A stretch of DNA of 64,000 nt from Adenophora triphylla var. japonica (taxonomy: Eukaryota; Streptophyta; Magnoliopsida; Asterales; Campanulaceae), in assembly GCA_022495995.1 (NCBI GenBank), contig JAFEMH010000750.1, positions 568,001-632,000 of the forward strand, given 5' to 3'. Under the pieces are notes generated by a model. The model saw nothing but the letters and a program-made list of their open reading frames with translations. It made no database searches and had not been told where the DNA came from. This document shows, in pieces, positions 11,241 through 22,330 of this stretch. Every line of letters starts with the position of its first letter. The first letter of the stretch is position 1. The position numbers and the translations under genes are program-made.

Positions 11241-12020
11241 AAAATAATGGCATTATAAAATTAAAATTAATTAATATTTATGATTTATTTATTTTTTCAA
11301 AAATATCATAAATATTTATGATTTATTTATTTTTATATAAATAAAAATAATGATATTTATTAAATTAAAAATTTTTCAAAAATAATATTTATTGACTCAT
11401 ATTTTTTTTTTGAGAGTAATTTAAAATAACTTTCATATTTTATATAAATAAAAATAATGGCATTATAAAATTAAAATTAATTAATATTTATGATTTATTT
11501 ATTTTTTCAAAAATATCATAAATATTTATGATTTATTTATTTTTATATAAATAAAAATAATGATATTTATTAAATTAAAAAATTTTTCAAAAATAATATT
11601 TATTGACTCATATTTATTTTTTTGAGAGTAATTTAAAATAACTTTCATATTTTATATAAATAAAAATAATGGCATTATAAAATTAAAATTAATTAATATT
11701 TATGATTTATTTATTTTTTCAAAAATATCATAAATATTTATGATTTATTTATTTTTATATAAATAAAAATAATGATATTTATTAAATTAAAAATTTTTCA
11801 AAAATAATATTTATTGACTCATATTTATTTTTTTGAGAGTAATTTAAAATAACTTTCATATTTTATATAAATAAAAATAATGCCATTATAAAATTAAAAT
11901 TAATTAATATTTATGATTTATTTATTTTTATATAAATAAAAATAATGATATTTATTAAATTAAAATTAATAAATATTAATGATTTATTTATTTTTTCAAA
12001 AATATAATGAAAACAATTAT
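11241..12020 (+). repeat. AT-rich tandem repeat, period about 211 bp
   Basis: The landmark AATGGCATTATAAAA recurs at 11246, 11456 and 11668 and, as AATGCCATT, at 11879. This gives three full units and a shortened fourth. No coding content. Confidence 0.85.
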
Positions 12021-12029
12021 ATTTATTAA

Positions 12030-12245
12030 TAATAGCGGCGGAAATTTCCGTCGCTGAATTTAAAATCAGCGGCGGAAATTTCCGTCGGTGAGAGTGCCAT
12101 GTCATCGATCCAGGTGAGCGTACGTATAGTTTAGCGTCGGATTTATCAGCGACGGAATATTCCGCCGCTATATATTAATTATAGCGTCGGAATTTAATTT
12201 CCGCCGCTATAATTAATATTTAGCGGCGGAATATTCCGTCGCTGG
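12030..12245 (+). repeat. internal block of CACTA-type subterminal repeats
   Basis: Units AGCGGCGGAAATTTCCGTCG and TTAGCGTCGG / CCGCCGCTATA, as at the element ends, but 4.3 kb inside. It directly precedes the promoter-like TATA. The simplest reading is that 8260-12030 was inserted into a once continuous 5' subterminal region. Confidence 0.75.
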
Positions 12246-12252
12246 TGGAAAT

Positions 12253-12260
12253 TATAAATA
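12253..12260 (+). promoter_or_regulatory. TATA box, putative CACTA gene promoter
   Basis: TATAAATA directly after the subterminal repeats and about 35 bases before a CT-rich leader, as expected for a transposase promoter next to subterminal repeats. Confidence 0.5.
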
Positions 12261-12284
12261 CTTAATTTATCCCTCAGATATCAA

Positions 12285-12526
12285 TTACGCCTCAAATTTC
12301 CCTCTCTCTCTTCCCGCTATCTCTCTGTGCGACCTCGACCTAGAAGAAGAAGAAGAAGAAGCGTCCCTCGCCGTCCGTCCACCTCTCCACTGTCGCCGCC
12401 GTCGCCGTCCGTCGCCGTCCACCTCTCAACCTCTCCACCGTCCGCTCGAGCTCTCACGCCGTCTGGATCCGTCCGCCGCCTCTCCACCGTGTTTCTCTCT
12501 CTTGCTCTAATCAAATCAAGGTAAGT
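12285..12526 (+). other. putative leader exon ending in a 5' splice site
   Basis: A CT- and GCC-rich stretch with (GAA)n and CGTCCGTCGCC repeats, ending AATCAAG before GTAAGTG, a strong donor. The region is open in one frame from a GTG, but its Arg/Ser/Pro composition reflects the repeats, so I treat it as an untranslated leader. It could be a captured host 5' exon. Confidence 0.45.
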
Positions 12527-14226
12527 GTTTCGATTTCTTTCAAATAAGTAGTTCTAATTCGAGGATAGGGTGTTAATTTGTTGTGAATATGAATTTGCTG
12601 TTAATTGAATTTTTCTGATTTTGGCGTGACCTATTTCGGTTTCTGTGAATCTGTCTGTGATTTTTTTTTTTGAATCTGTGTTTGATAATCCCTAAACTAC
12701 TATTTCTTTGTCAAATTCTTGCTCAAATTCTTGCTCAGTAAGTGGATTTTACTCTATTTGAACTTATAATGTGCTCAAAATTTATTTTTTTTAATCTGTC
12801 TGTGAACTTATAATGTGCTCAAATTCTTACATATTTTTAGGTTAAAATTAGATCTGAGTTGGATTCTCTTTATTAATTAAGAGGGAATTTATGCTAAAGA
12901 TGATTACAACCATCTGTTTATTTGATTAATTGAGTTAAAATTAGACATTGGATTTGGTTCAGTTAATAATGACCTGTTATGTAGAGTATATGACCCCCTC
13001 TTTGAGTGCTTAGCATGAATACTTGATGATCTTGTGGTTACTCATGTTTTTCGTGACCTAATTGAATCCTAGAAGTCGAAAGACGTTCAAGTTTTCAGGA
13101 TTTGGTTTCTGTGCTCCATTTATCTTTTTTTGATTTTGTTGTAAGCTTGTTTTAATCTGTAAAACTCTTGTTTTCGTTTGGGCTATTGTTGTTTGATGTT
13201 ATAAAGTTATACTCCCTTGGATCTAATTAATAGAAGATGTGGGTATTCTTTTAACGTCTGTCCCATATCTAACATTTACTTTATGGATTATCTTTTTTTT
13301 TTTACAACCAATTGTGTATGCCAACATCTGTCCTGCCTAGTTTGAATTTCAAATTTGACACCTAGTTTGAAATGAAATGTTTTAGGTGCAATTAAGATTA
13401 TTAGGCAATTTCGAACCATTTGCTTCTTAGACAATTGTTACTTTGTTTTTGGGACATAGATTGTGCTAGAAATGATTTTAGGATATTTGGGTTTCAAACC
13501 TAACAGTTGTTCTCTGTAGCTTTAGGCGATGTGATTTAAACTGCACTAGTCAAAGAAAAAAGGTTGATGTGGCGTAGTTACGAGTTATGCGTTAGCTGAA
13601 ATTTATTTTCCTGTAAAGAACACGTTGGGATGTAAGTAATGTATATCAGCTGTTTCTATTTATTATAGCATTACTTGTCTTTATTACTTAATGTGTCACA
13701 TAATATGAGAAATCAAGTATATTATGAGGAAGATAGAAGGAAAGAAAGAAAGAATTAAAGAGCTAGAGTAGTTCTAGACGACAATGGCCATTTCTGTCCA
13801 TGATATTTAAGTATAGCATGCATGTAAGTGAATCACATTTCTTTCCTATAATTGTTCCATGTACGAGAGGAGATCTATATCATATGTTAATACCGTGTGA
13901 ACACAGTCAAGGAGTAATTATTGTCACGTGTATGGTCAGTGGCGAAGCCCTACTAAGCTAACAGGGGTTCATTCACCAAAAATAATGATCTCACCAAAAA
14001 ATAACAATCACACGGAACTAATTAGGCTCATCAAATTAACTTACTTCCGTTGTAGTGGTGGACTCCAACCTTGGCAAGCATAGCATAGTACTTAATGGAG
14101 TATGATTTCTGTTCAGAGGTAACACTAATGGGAGGAATTAGACAAGGTGTAAACTTAGTATTATTTGCTTCAATTACAAACAAATAAGTAAGAAAACTGT
14201 GGATGAAATAGTTTAGGAACATCTAG
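12527..14226. other. intron-like sequence inside CACTA
   Basis: AT-rich and T-rich with no supported ORF. It resembles a long first intron following the donor at 12527. Nothing else recognised. Confidence 0.4.
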
Positions 14227-14328
14227 TTCTAGATCTCATTTTGGGGCGATTGACGGCATCGCGGACGGTGATTATGTCGCCTACGTTTGAGCGCCTGATA
14301 TCAATCCTGGTACCCTAGATGCACCTTA
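14227..14328 (+). repeat. 102-bp direct repeat, copy 1
   Basis: Begins TTCTAGATCTCATTTTGGGG, contains GACGGCATCGCGGACGGTGA and ends GATGCACCTTA. A second copy with a few changes is at 15458-15560. Confidence 0.85.
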
Positions 14329-14735
14329 TATGAAACAAATTAGGATACAGTTTCTGTATCCTAGTTTGTTACATATTTAGTAATATTAACGAATAGAAGA
14401 AAACATATGTTAGTAATATTAACGAATAGAAGAAAACATATGCCACTATAAAGAAAACGATAAATAACCGTACTCATAATCAAATATGTAACATGTTATA
14501 TTTAATAAAAATAAAAATAAAAATATACATATATGTATATATATAAATATCATTATTGTCTATTAAAATTGCTTGAATTGTCGATAGTTGAAATATTTCG
14601 GTTGCATTAATCCTATTGTTCTCGAGTGTATACTAGACATATATGGTTGATTACACCGTCGATTATAATCGATAGTGTTTGATTGACCTAGTCTACGTCG
14701 TGCACTTGGAGACCATGGGGTTATCTTTGTCAAAA

Positions 14736-14811
14736 TTTCTTGATTTTCGATTATAAAGCAAGTAGACAAAGTGATATTTGCAATTCATGCGTGTATTTCG
14801 GGATGGGATAG
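14736..14811 (+). repeat. 75-bp direct repeat, copy 1 (copy 2 at 16488-16571)
   Basis: ATTTTCGATTATAAAGCAAG ... GTGATATTTGCA ... TTTCGGGATGGGATA is repeated at 16488-16571. Everything between the two copies, including both fold-back regions, may be a duplication or insertion. Confidence 0.75.
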
Positions 14812-15285
14812 AAGCCAACCCCACTACTATCACGTACAACCACTACCATGGGGTTATCTTTGGAGTGGAAAATCTCAAGTTTTTTGCACAAGCGTTAGGC
14901 CCAAAGATTGAAACTTTGATTAATTATTATAATAATAAATCTACTTTCAAAGTTTCAATCTTTGGGCCAAATGCTTGTGCAAACTTGATATTTTCCACCC
15001 CACTACTATCACGTACAACCACTACCATGGGGTTAGCTGGAGTGGAAAATCTCAAGTTTTTTGCACAAGCATTAGGTCCAAAGATTGAAACTTTGAAAGT
15101 AGATTTAGCAATTAATCGAAAATAAGAAAATCTCCAACTTCGGTTTGTAGAAGATACAAAACCTGGGGTTGGGGATTTTCTTGTTTTCTGATTAATTATA
15201 ATAGTAAATCTACTTTTAAAGTTTCAATCTTTGGGCCAAATGCTTGTGCAATAGACTTGATATTTTCCACTGGTGTAACATGTTA
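14812..15285. repeat. multiple short inverted and direct repeats
   Basis: A block of about 70 bases with AAGATTGAAACTTTG and GCACAAGC occurs twice forward (near 14870 and 15050) and twice inverted (near 14945 and 15215). The phrase CCACTACTATCACGTACAAC also occurs twice. Adjacent copies can fold as hairpins. The source is unknown. Confidence 0.8.
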
Positions 15286-15457
15286 TATTTAGTAAATATA
15301 ACATGTTACATATTTAGTAAACATAACATATTACATATGCAACAATTAGATAAGTTACTAAATATCTAATTTTCAAGTCTTTTAAAGTCAAAGGGGGAGG
15401 AAAGGGGGTGAATGTATCAATAATGTAACATATTCAACCGCACACTACCTTAGTGGT

Positions 15458-15560
15458 TCTAGATCCCATTTTGGGGCGATTGACGGCATCGCGGACGGTG
15501 ATGTAATATCGCCTACGTTTGAGCGCCTGATATCAATCCTGGCACCCTAGATGCACCTTA
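15458..15560 (+). repeat. 102-bp direct repeat, copy 2
   Basis: Matches copy 1 apart from a few substitutions and a 2-3 base insertion. The pair brackets the fold-back sequences at 14800-15280, so together they may be the flanks of a former insertion. Confidence 0.85.
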
Positions 15561-15584
15561 GGGTATTGTGGTTGGTGGTTAACA

Positions 15585-16385
15585 TCTTAAAATATAAATA
15601 AGATGAGAGCCTTTCTCACCCACAGCTATCAAAATCCGTCCATCTTTGATCAAGAAAGATAGAGCAAATAAGTTCTTGTCAGTTTGAGCAAAGGATTTTC
15701 TGTTTAATAAGAGTTTTTCCAGTTTCACTGTTCTCTTCTCTCTAAGGATCTCAAACATCACAGCCATGTTCTTGTCAGTGTCTGTTTTACTCTTCACTGG
15801 TGTTATACGGTCACAAGTAAAAACAAGGTAACAGTATAACACCAGTGAAGAGAAAACAGAACTTTCCTCCAATTTTTTTAATCTCCACCTTCCATTTACT
15901 CGAGATCCTGATTGCAGAATCTTCCTCATGAGCTTGAAAGCTGGCGGTGTTGCCCTCAATCTCACGGTTGCTTCGCATGTGCAACCGTGAGATTGAGGGC
16001 ATGTGCAACCGTGAGATTGAGGGCAACACCGCCAGCTTTCAGGCTCATGAGGAAGATTCTGCAATCAGGATCTTGGGTAAATGGAAGGTGGAGATTGAAA
16101 AAATTGGAGGAAATTTCTGTTTTCTCTTCACTGGTGTTATACTGTTATCTTGTTTTTACTTGTGACCGTATATCACCAGTGAAGAGTAAAACAGGCACTG
16201 TCAAGACATGGCTGTGATGTTTGAGATTCTTAGAGAGGAGGACAAGAAACCGGAAAACCTATATTAAACAGAAAATCCTTTGCTCAAACTGACAAGAACT
16301 TATTTGCTCTATCTTTCTTGGTCTAAGCTGAGATAGGGTTTTGATAGTTGTGGATGATAACGACTCTTATCTTGTTTATAAATGT
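15585..16385. repeat. palindrome of about 800 bp built from an NSE4-like gene fragment
   Basis: The arms 15585-15965 and 15990-16385 are reverse complements with scattered differences. The centre holds three copies of CAACCGTGAGATTGAGGGC. Arm-internal segments (TCTTCACTGGTGTTATAC and its complement) form an extra small hairpin in each arm. Confidence 0.85.
15590..15800 (-). pseudogene. captured fragment of NSE4-like SMC5/6 kleisin
   Basis: The minus strand reads [18 protein letters not shown], then [16 protein letters not shown] and [18 protein letters not shown]. From memory this matches the C-terminal region of plant NSE4, the kleisin subunit of the SMC5/6 DNA-repair complex, which bridges SMC heads through this winged-helix segment. 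Only about 65 codons are recognisable. The plus-strand copy in the other arm (from about 16209) is more decayed. The match is by eye and another kleisin-like protein is not excluded. Confidence 0.65.
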
Positions 16386-16662
16386 TAATTTATAACATCA
16401 TTGTAAAATTATATATTTTACAACAAAGAATTAAATATTAATATTTAAAATTATTCACAATAGTAATAATTTAGGTCTATGCAAAAGCCGAAATTTCTTT
16501 ATTTTCGATTATAAAGCAAGTAGGCAAAGTGATATTTGCATTTCATATAATCATGCATTTCGGGATGGGATAGGTTTATCAAACATGCACTTAAAGGACA
16601 GAGTAGGTGGTTAGGTAGGGACACCATTATCCTTTAGTTTAGTTTGAACTAGAGCTCAAGAT
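16386..16662. other. AT-rich spacer inside CACTA
   Basis: Contains the second copy of the 75-bp repeat (16488-16571). No gene seen. Confidence 0.4.
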
Positions 16663-18309
16663 TTGTTGATACAATTATTCACAATATTAATAGGTAAAAA
16701 GTCCCAGCAGCCCCAATTTAAGGCAGCATGGAGCATTACAATGGAGAAATTGTTTCCCGCGAGTTTCAATTTCAACAAGACATTCTTGAACTCACGCGCT
16801 TTCACCAAAAACAACACCGGAAACTTATTGACAGGAGGTATAGCATGCCATGCATCTCGGTCTCTAAAAGATTGGAAGATTGATTGGGATGCGCTCCGAG
16901 CCGCTTCGTGCTTTTGGGATTCGGAGCGACATGTGTTCACCCTATCGTACAACGATCCGATGCCAACGATGGAGGATTTTCGAGCACCGGCGGGTGTGGC
17001 CGAGTCGAGGACTGTGGCATTTCCTCGAGACGGACGATCGATTACGGAGCAACTATCTGAATTCTTGGGATTATCAGCGGGCTGGGTATCAGGCATTGTC
17101 GTTGACGATAGATTCATAGACTTGACTCATATAGCCAGATTGAGTCGAACCCGCCCCGGACTGTTTGATCTATCCACTTCCTTAGATATATTCATGTTGC
17201 TCATTCTGCGCGCACTACTTCGCGGCTACATCGGAGTGTGTCCAGGCTACGCTGTTAGAGATCATCGAGCGGTGAGAGGTGATCGAGGAGTTGACATCCG
17301 GCATATTCAATCTGGACGAGGAGCGATGGACATCATTCCACTGTTGCTAGCGGAGACATACCACGGCATTGATAGATTAGCCTGAGGATCCGAGTACATG
17401 GGTTCGAGCGGCCCAGTTACTATCATTGTGGCCGTATGAGAGATTTCGCTTGATCTCGCCACTGCCGGAGGGCGGGCGGCATTACCTTGGGTGGCTGGAC
17501 AGCGCAGGATATTGAGGATGCCGCTGCGAGAGTTGGCATAGGAGGTTGGCCTTGGCCCGATATGAGACCGCAAACCTGTACTATTGGATTCCGGCATGGG
17601 GATTGCGAGACTATGAGAGATATTCGGGACGGGTCGATTATTGTCCGACTTCCGGACTACATGTATCATCCTTTTGCATTCCATCTCTAGTGAGCGAGAC
17701 AGTACGGATACCCGCAGCGGACCATTCGGACTTTGAGAGAGCGGTTGACGACTAATACAATGCCGATGATTATGGCTGAGCCTCGTACTACACATTTCTT
17801 TGGCGAGCATTTCTAGAGGGCTTTCTTCCGATACGACCACTACTCCGTCGGACTAGAGGTAGCACATTTCGACCACCGAGTATCGACATGGTACGAGGAG
17901 CGGCAAGGTCCCTGTACAGGTGATGATAGAGGCTCGACGCCGAGAGTGTTTTGGGGCGGACTATTCTTCCAAAGGACATTAAGAGGCATGGAGGCCAAGA
18001 GCAACCCCGATGAAATCACCGGCGACATTGCAGCAGATTATGAGAGACGGGAGATTCGGAGAGAGCTGCTTTGAGAAATGATCCCGAAGTGATAGCTCGC
18101 AGGAGGCCTTGAGGCGGGAAAGAGCGATGCGAGAGCTACCAGACCGATATATCCACCGGCTCACACGATACCCTGAGCCAGACGAGGTCCGGCTGACTTT
18201 TTCAACATACCTAGACCAAAGACCTCCCGGGGACCGAGGCGGAGGAAGAGTAGAGATTCGAGTTCGGGAGCGGGAACGAGTTCCTAGACACTTTAAGAAG
18301 ACTCGTTAA
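16663..18309 (+). pseudogene. DUF7745 / plant-mobile-domain-like gene remnant inside CACTA
   Basis: The main open frame runs to 17385 with WDALRAASCFWDSERHVF, LSYNDPMPTMEDF and later IIPLLLAETYHGIDRLA. That order (a Trp-rich first helix, a PTxEDF-like motif, a hydrophobic helix and PxLLAETY) resembles the DUF7745/mobile-domain proteins common in plant transposons. Related sequence continues in other frames (ARYETANLYYWIPAWGLRDY) and ends in an Arg-rich tail, with a TAA at about 18307. It is broken by at least three frameshifts or stops. Higher GC than the flanks suggests a captured gene body. The family assignment is tentative and the function unknown. Confidence 0.5.
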
Positions 18310-18529
18310 TATATTGTTAAATATGAGTTAGAAGCTTTATATTTATTTTAAGAAGATCTGTGTTGCTTTTAAGTTTGTAATTCAAATTTAGGGAATGATA
18401 ATACGTTAATTACTTCTATATAGATCGTTAATATATTATGAAATCCAATAATTATTAACATCCCGATTTTGTTTCATCCGTCGATTAAATTGAGTGTACG
18501 TATAATATATGGATTGCAATGCGGGAGTA
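18310..18529. other. spacer upstream of TNP2-type gene
   Basis: AT-rich, no coding sequence. Part of the transposase promoter or leader may lie here. Nothing certain seen. Confidence 0.4.
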
Positions 18530-18896
18530 ATGTCTGTTAACGATGATCGTAGTTGGATGTATAAGCGGAAGTTGCCGAATCAACGCGGTATCAATCCCTG
18601 AGTTTTATAGAGGGTTGAAGGGGTTTGTTGAATTTGCTCAATTAAATAAAACCGGTCACATGGATAAGGATGGTAAGATTAGGTGTCCATGCGACAAGTG
18701 TTGTAATGTCAAGTATCTAAGCTTGATCGAGACTCGAAACATCTTTTGCGTAACGGGTTTGAAGTTGGGTACAAACGGTGGACCCGTCATGGTGAGCCGA
18801 GATTGCGCACAAATGTTGCGAATAATCCCCCCAGGAATATTCATTTACCTCCCGAACCTGAACCTATTATTTAGGATAATGAAGAACCACCTTTGA
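18530..18896 (+). pseudogene. CACTA transposase-associated domain
   Basis: From ATG at 18530: DDRSWMYKRKLPNQRG, then after a one-base shift near 18598 FYRGLKGFVEFAQLNKTGHM and KIRCPCDKCCNVKYL. This is the Cys-rich transposase-associated domain that precedes TNP2 in plant CACTA elements (DRSWMY start, CPCxxC zinc-binding pattern). Another shift near 18740 moves the rest (the His/Gly-rich HLLRNGF-like part) to a further frame. Confidence 0.85.
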
Positions 18897-20617
18897 ATAT
18901 GGAAGATATGGTTAGGGATGCGGCCGGTCCTAAATTTGATTGGTCAGAGAACCAACAGCAAGAACCAACCCCTTTAGCCAAGAAATTTATTGATGGTATG
19001 GACTCTGCAAAAGAGAAGGTCTATCCAGGTTGCGAGATCCGTGTGTTGGAGGATGTGGCTGAGCTCCTTAACATAAAGGCTGATTGCAATATTAGCCAGC
19101 CTGCTTATAATCGTATCAGGAAAGCAATTAAGCGGATGTTGCCGAAATAGAATAAGATGGTTACAAACTTTTATGAGACAAAGAAGTTGGTTGGGCGATT
19201 GGGCTATGTTATGAAAAGATTGATGCGTGTAAGAATGATCGCATGCTATTCTACAAGGAAGATTCACGTAAGACAGAGTGTTCAATTTGCGGACAAAGTA
19301 GATATAAGCCAAATCGGAGGGAGTTCAAAACACAAGAAAACGGACCACATAAGTAGTTGCATTACATGCCGTTGATTCCGAGATTGCAACGCCTCTACTC
19401 GTCTAAATCTACTGCAGAAGCAATGTGTTGGCATAAGGAAAGTTTGCGTGAAGAGGGTGTGTTGATTCATCCCAGTGATGGGGAGGCATGGAAACACTTT
19501 GATGAGACTTATCCCTACTTTGCGTCTGAAGCAAGAAATATACGGTTATGCATCCTGGCTCGATGGTTTCAATCCGTTTGGTCCTGGGCAAAATCTTACT
19601 CTTGTTGGCCGGTTATAGCCACCGTCTACAATCTTCCGCCCTGGTTGTGTATGAGTGATCCCTACATGTTCTTGTCGTTATTCATCCCCGGCCCAAACAG
19701 CTGGGAGGAACATTGACGTCTATCTCCGACCTTTGATGGACGAATTGAAGCGGCTTTGGGAGGATGGGGTCGAAACGTGGGATGCTTTCAAGCGAGAGAA
19801 TTTCAAAGCATGAAGGCTGCGTTGATGTGGACAGTTAATGACTTCCCCGCATATGGGATGTTATCGGGTTGGAGCACCCACGGGAAGTTGGCTTTGTCCG
19901 TATTGTATGAGTGACACAAAGTCTTTCACGCTCACGCACTCTGGAAAACCCTGTTGGTTCGATTGCCATAGAAAATTTCTTCCGGAGGACCACCCATTCG
20001 GGACCCGGAAGAATGCGTTTAAAAAGAACAAGATTGACCATGATGAGGCACCGATTCGTTTAAGTGGTGACACGGTCTATGAGGAGGTATCTAGATTGCC
20101 CGATCCTCGGTGGGGAAAAAGTTTTCGAAGACCAAAATACAAGGGTTTGGGACTACCCATAACTGGATCAAGAGGAGTATATTTTGGGAGCCGCCATACT
20201 TGGAAAACAAATCTCATTCGACATAACCTTGACGTGATGCACATTGAGAAGAATGTATTCGATAATGTTTTTAACACGTTGATGGATTTCAAGAGAACAA
20301 CTAAAGACAACGAAAAAGCTCGAAAGGACCTTAAGGAAATCTGTAAGCGGCCGGCCTTAGACTTGGTATACGTCAATGGTAAACCAGTTAGACCGATGGC
20401 TCAATACGTGCTTACAAAGGAAAAGAAGCTCCTCCTCCCGAAATGGCTCAAGGATTTAAGGCTTCCTGATGGTTACGCGTCTAACATTGGTAATCGTGTC
20501 AATGTAGAGGAGGGGAAAGTGCGGGGTTTGAAGAGTCACGATTGCCACGTTTTCTGGATAGGCTACTTCCGATTGCTCTCGGGGGTCTATTGCCCGACAA
20601 TATCTGGGTGGCGTTAA
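18897..20617 (+). pseudogene. CACTA TNP2-type transposase
   Basis: N-terminal region: DMVRDAAGPKFDW, then KADCNISQPAYNRI, an in-frame TAG at 19148, and NFYETKKLVGRLG. After a frameshift a zinc-ribbon-like CSICGQSRYKPN is readable, then FNPFGPG-type sequence with YNLPPWLCM and MFLSLFIPGP. The longest frame (19838-20617) has HLTHSGKPCW-like sequence, RGVYFGSRHTWKTNLIRHN and the family signature LDVMHIEKNVFDNVFNTLMD, then LPDGYASN and KSHDCHVF. TNP2 is the catalytic transposase that cuts at CACTA ends. I count at least five frame breaks plus stops, so the gene is dead, but the order of blocks is complete. Confidence 0.92.
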
Positions 20618-21240
20618 CGCAGTTAAGTGAGTTTTTCCGAGCGTTAACATCGACCACACTGCGTGTTGATCACATGAAAAAGCTTGAGGAGAGCATCGTA
20701 GTGACTTTGTGCAAACTTGAGAAGATATTTCCTCCTTCATTCTTTGATTCTATGGAGCATTTACCGGTCCACTTGGCATACGAAGCTAGAGTCGGTGGTC
20801 CAGTTCAATACGTATGGATGTATCCATTTGAGAGGTAATTGAATTTATTCTATTTCTAAATAATTTGAGCGTTAACAATATACCTTCTTTAACATTATTT
20901 ATGTTTTAATCTACGAATGACTTTTAGGTATCTAGGCCAATTGAAAAGGAAGATGAGCAATAGGGCCATGGTCGAGGCCTCAATTTCATAGGCTGTTATC
21001 ATAGATGAGATTGTTGCCTTTGTCGGAACATATTTTCCTCCTGATGTTGATACGAGATTGACTAGGGTTGGCCGCAATTACGATGGTGGTTTTCCGTCTA
21101 AGGGAAACATCTCTGTATTTTCATCCCCTGGTCGGTTGCTCGGCAAACGGGTTGGTACGCGTACGTTAACCGCTAAAGAGTTTGCCGCGGTCGAAACGTA
21201 TGTTCTTCTTAACTGCGACGAGGTTGGGGAATATATCAAG
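20542..21240 (+). pseudogene. TNP2 C-terminal DUF4218 region
   Basis: LLPIALGGLLPDNIW, FFRALTSTTLRVD and FFDSMEHLPVHLAYEA are DUF4218 hallmarks following TNP2. A probable intron (GT at 20835, AG at 20927) joins WMYPFER to YLGQLKRKMSNRAMVEAS. An in-frame TAG follows near 20990, where related proteins have an acidic residue or Cys. The exon then runs through SVFSSPGRLLGKRVG to a good donor at 21241. Confidence 0.85.
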
Positions 21241-21331
21241 TAAGTCATTGATGTTATGTTTACGCCTCGTCGATTAAATTATGCATGTTTAATTACCTGC
21301 ATATGAAATGCCTTGTTTAACCCTACTGCAG

Positions 21332-21990
21332 AATGTTTGAAGATTTAGCTCAGGATTTATCTCCAGAACTCATCGCAACTAGGACGAAGAGAATTTCCAA
21401 ACTGGCTAAGGAAATATGTAAATATTTCGTTTCATTCAAATTTATTCTATACACTTCTTTAAACATTCAATCTTAAAATTGTATTAAATTGGTTACAATA
21501 TTGTCTTATAGATAGCTGAACATCCGGGTGATGCCAAAGCTGCGAGGTTAAGACATTTAGCATCATCTCCGTACTTGAACGTTCATTTATACAACGGTTA
21601 TTTCGTGAATGGCTATGTGTTTCATACCAAAGCTTACGGGGGCTCTAAATTGACGTGGAATAGCGGTGTGAAGCTTATAGGGAATGATTATTATGGCGTC
21701 CTGAAAGAAGTAGTCGAGGTGGAGTATTTCGGTAGAAACAGTGTTGTCTTGTTCAATTGTGATTGGCGGGATGCTGTGCGAGGTGTTAAGAAGCACCCCA
21801 TATTTGACCTCGTCGATGTAAAGGACTCGTCCAGACATAATGGCGACGACGTCTTCATCTTAGCATCTCAAGCACAATAGGTATACATGACTCCCTACCC
21901 TCGTCCGCGACCCGACGGATTGTGGGCTGTTTGGATGACCAAGGCTAGGAGCATGATTGACAACCTACCCTCGTCGACAACTACATAGTC
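21332..21990 (+). pseudogene. TNP2 C-terminal exons with DUF4216 domain
   Basis: A short exon, 21332-21417 (MFEDLAQDLSPELIATRTK), lies between consensus-like splice sites. The last exon from about 21512 carries NGYFVNGYVFHTK, DYYGVLKEVVEVEYFG, VVLFNCDWRD, DLVDVKDSSR and DVFILASQAQ, the DUF4216 pattern. A TAG at about 21879 interrupts it, and VYMTPYPRPRPDGLWAVW continues in frame as in related proteins. Confidence 0.85.
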
Positions 21991-22330
21991 GTCATTAGAA
22001 ACACCCTATCAAGAGGATGAAATGCCAGTGCCACCTAACGTTTCATCGCCTAATCATCCATTAGATGATGTCACTCATATTCCTCAAAATGTTGATGAAC
22101 CCGAGGAGGATATCTTACCGGTGAATTTGCCAACTCCCCGCCTCGTTCAGTCATCTCGCGCACATTGATATTGATGAATCGAGGAAGAGGAAGAGGAAGA
22201 GGAAGAGGAAGAGGAAGAGGAAGAGGAAGAGGAACCGAGTTTGATTCATCGAGTCCGAAGACGAAGATGAAGAACTCGAGTTTTGTAGTAATTCGAGTCC
22301 AATGATGATGATGGGGACGAAGATTAATAA
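21991..22330 (+). other. TNP2 gene tail with (GAGGAA)n run
   Basis: The sequence is acidic-coding in places, with a perfect AGGAAG/GAGGAA run at about 22178-22232 followed by GATGATGATGG. This fits the acidic C-terminal tail often found in these transposases, but the frame is not preserved. Confidence 0.5.

Noticed and set aside
10144..11253. 369-residue minus-strand ORF of Tyr-Pro-Ile-Pro-Tyr-Thr repeats
   Set aside because: It is only the translation of the 7-base TATAGGG repeat, which leaves frames open. No gene signals.
12327..12524. 65-residue Arg/Ser/Pro ORF as a protein
   Set aside because: It starts at GTG, follows CGTCC repeats and ends just before a splice donor; better explained as a leader exon.
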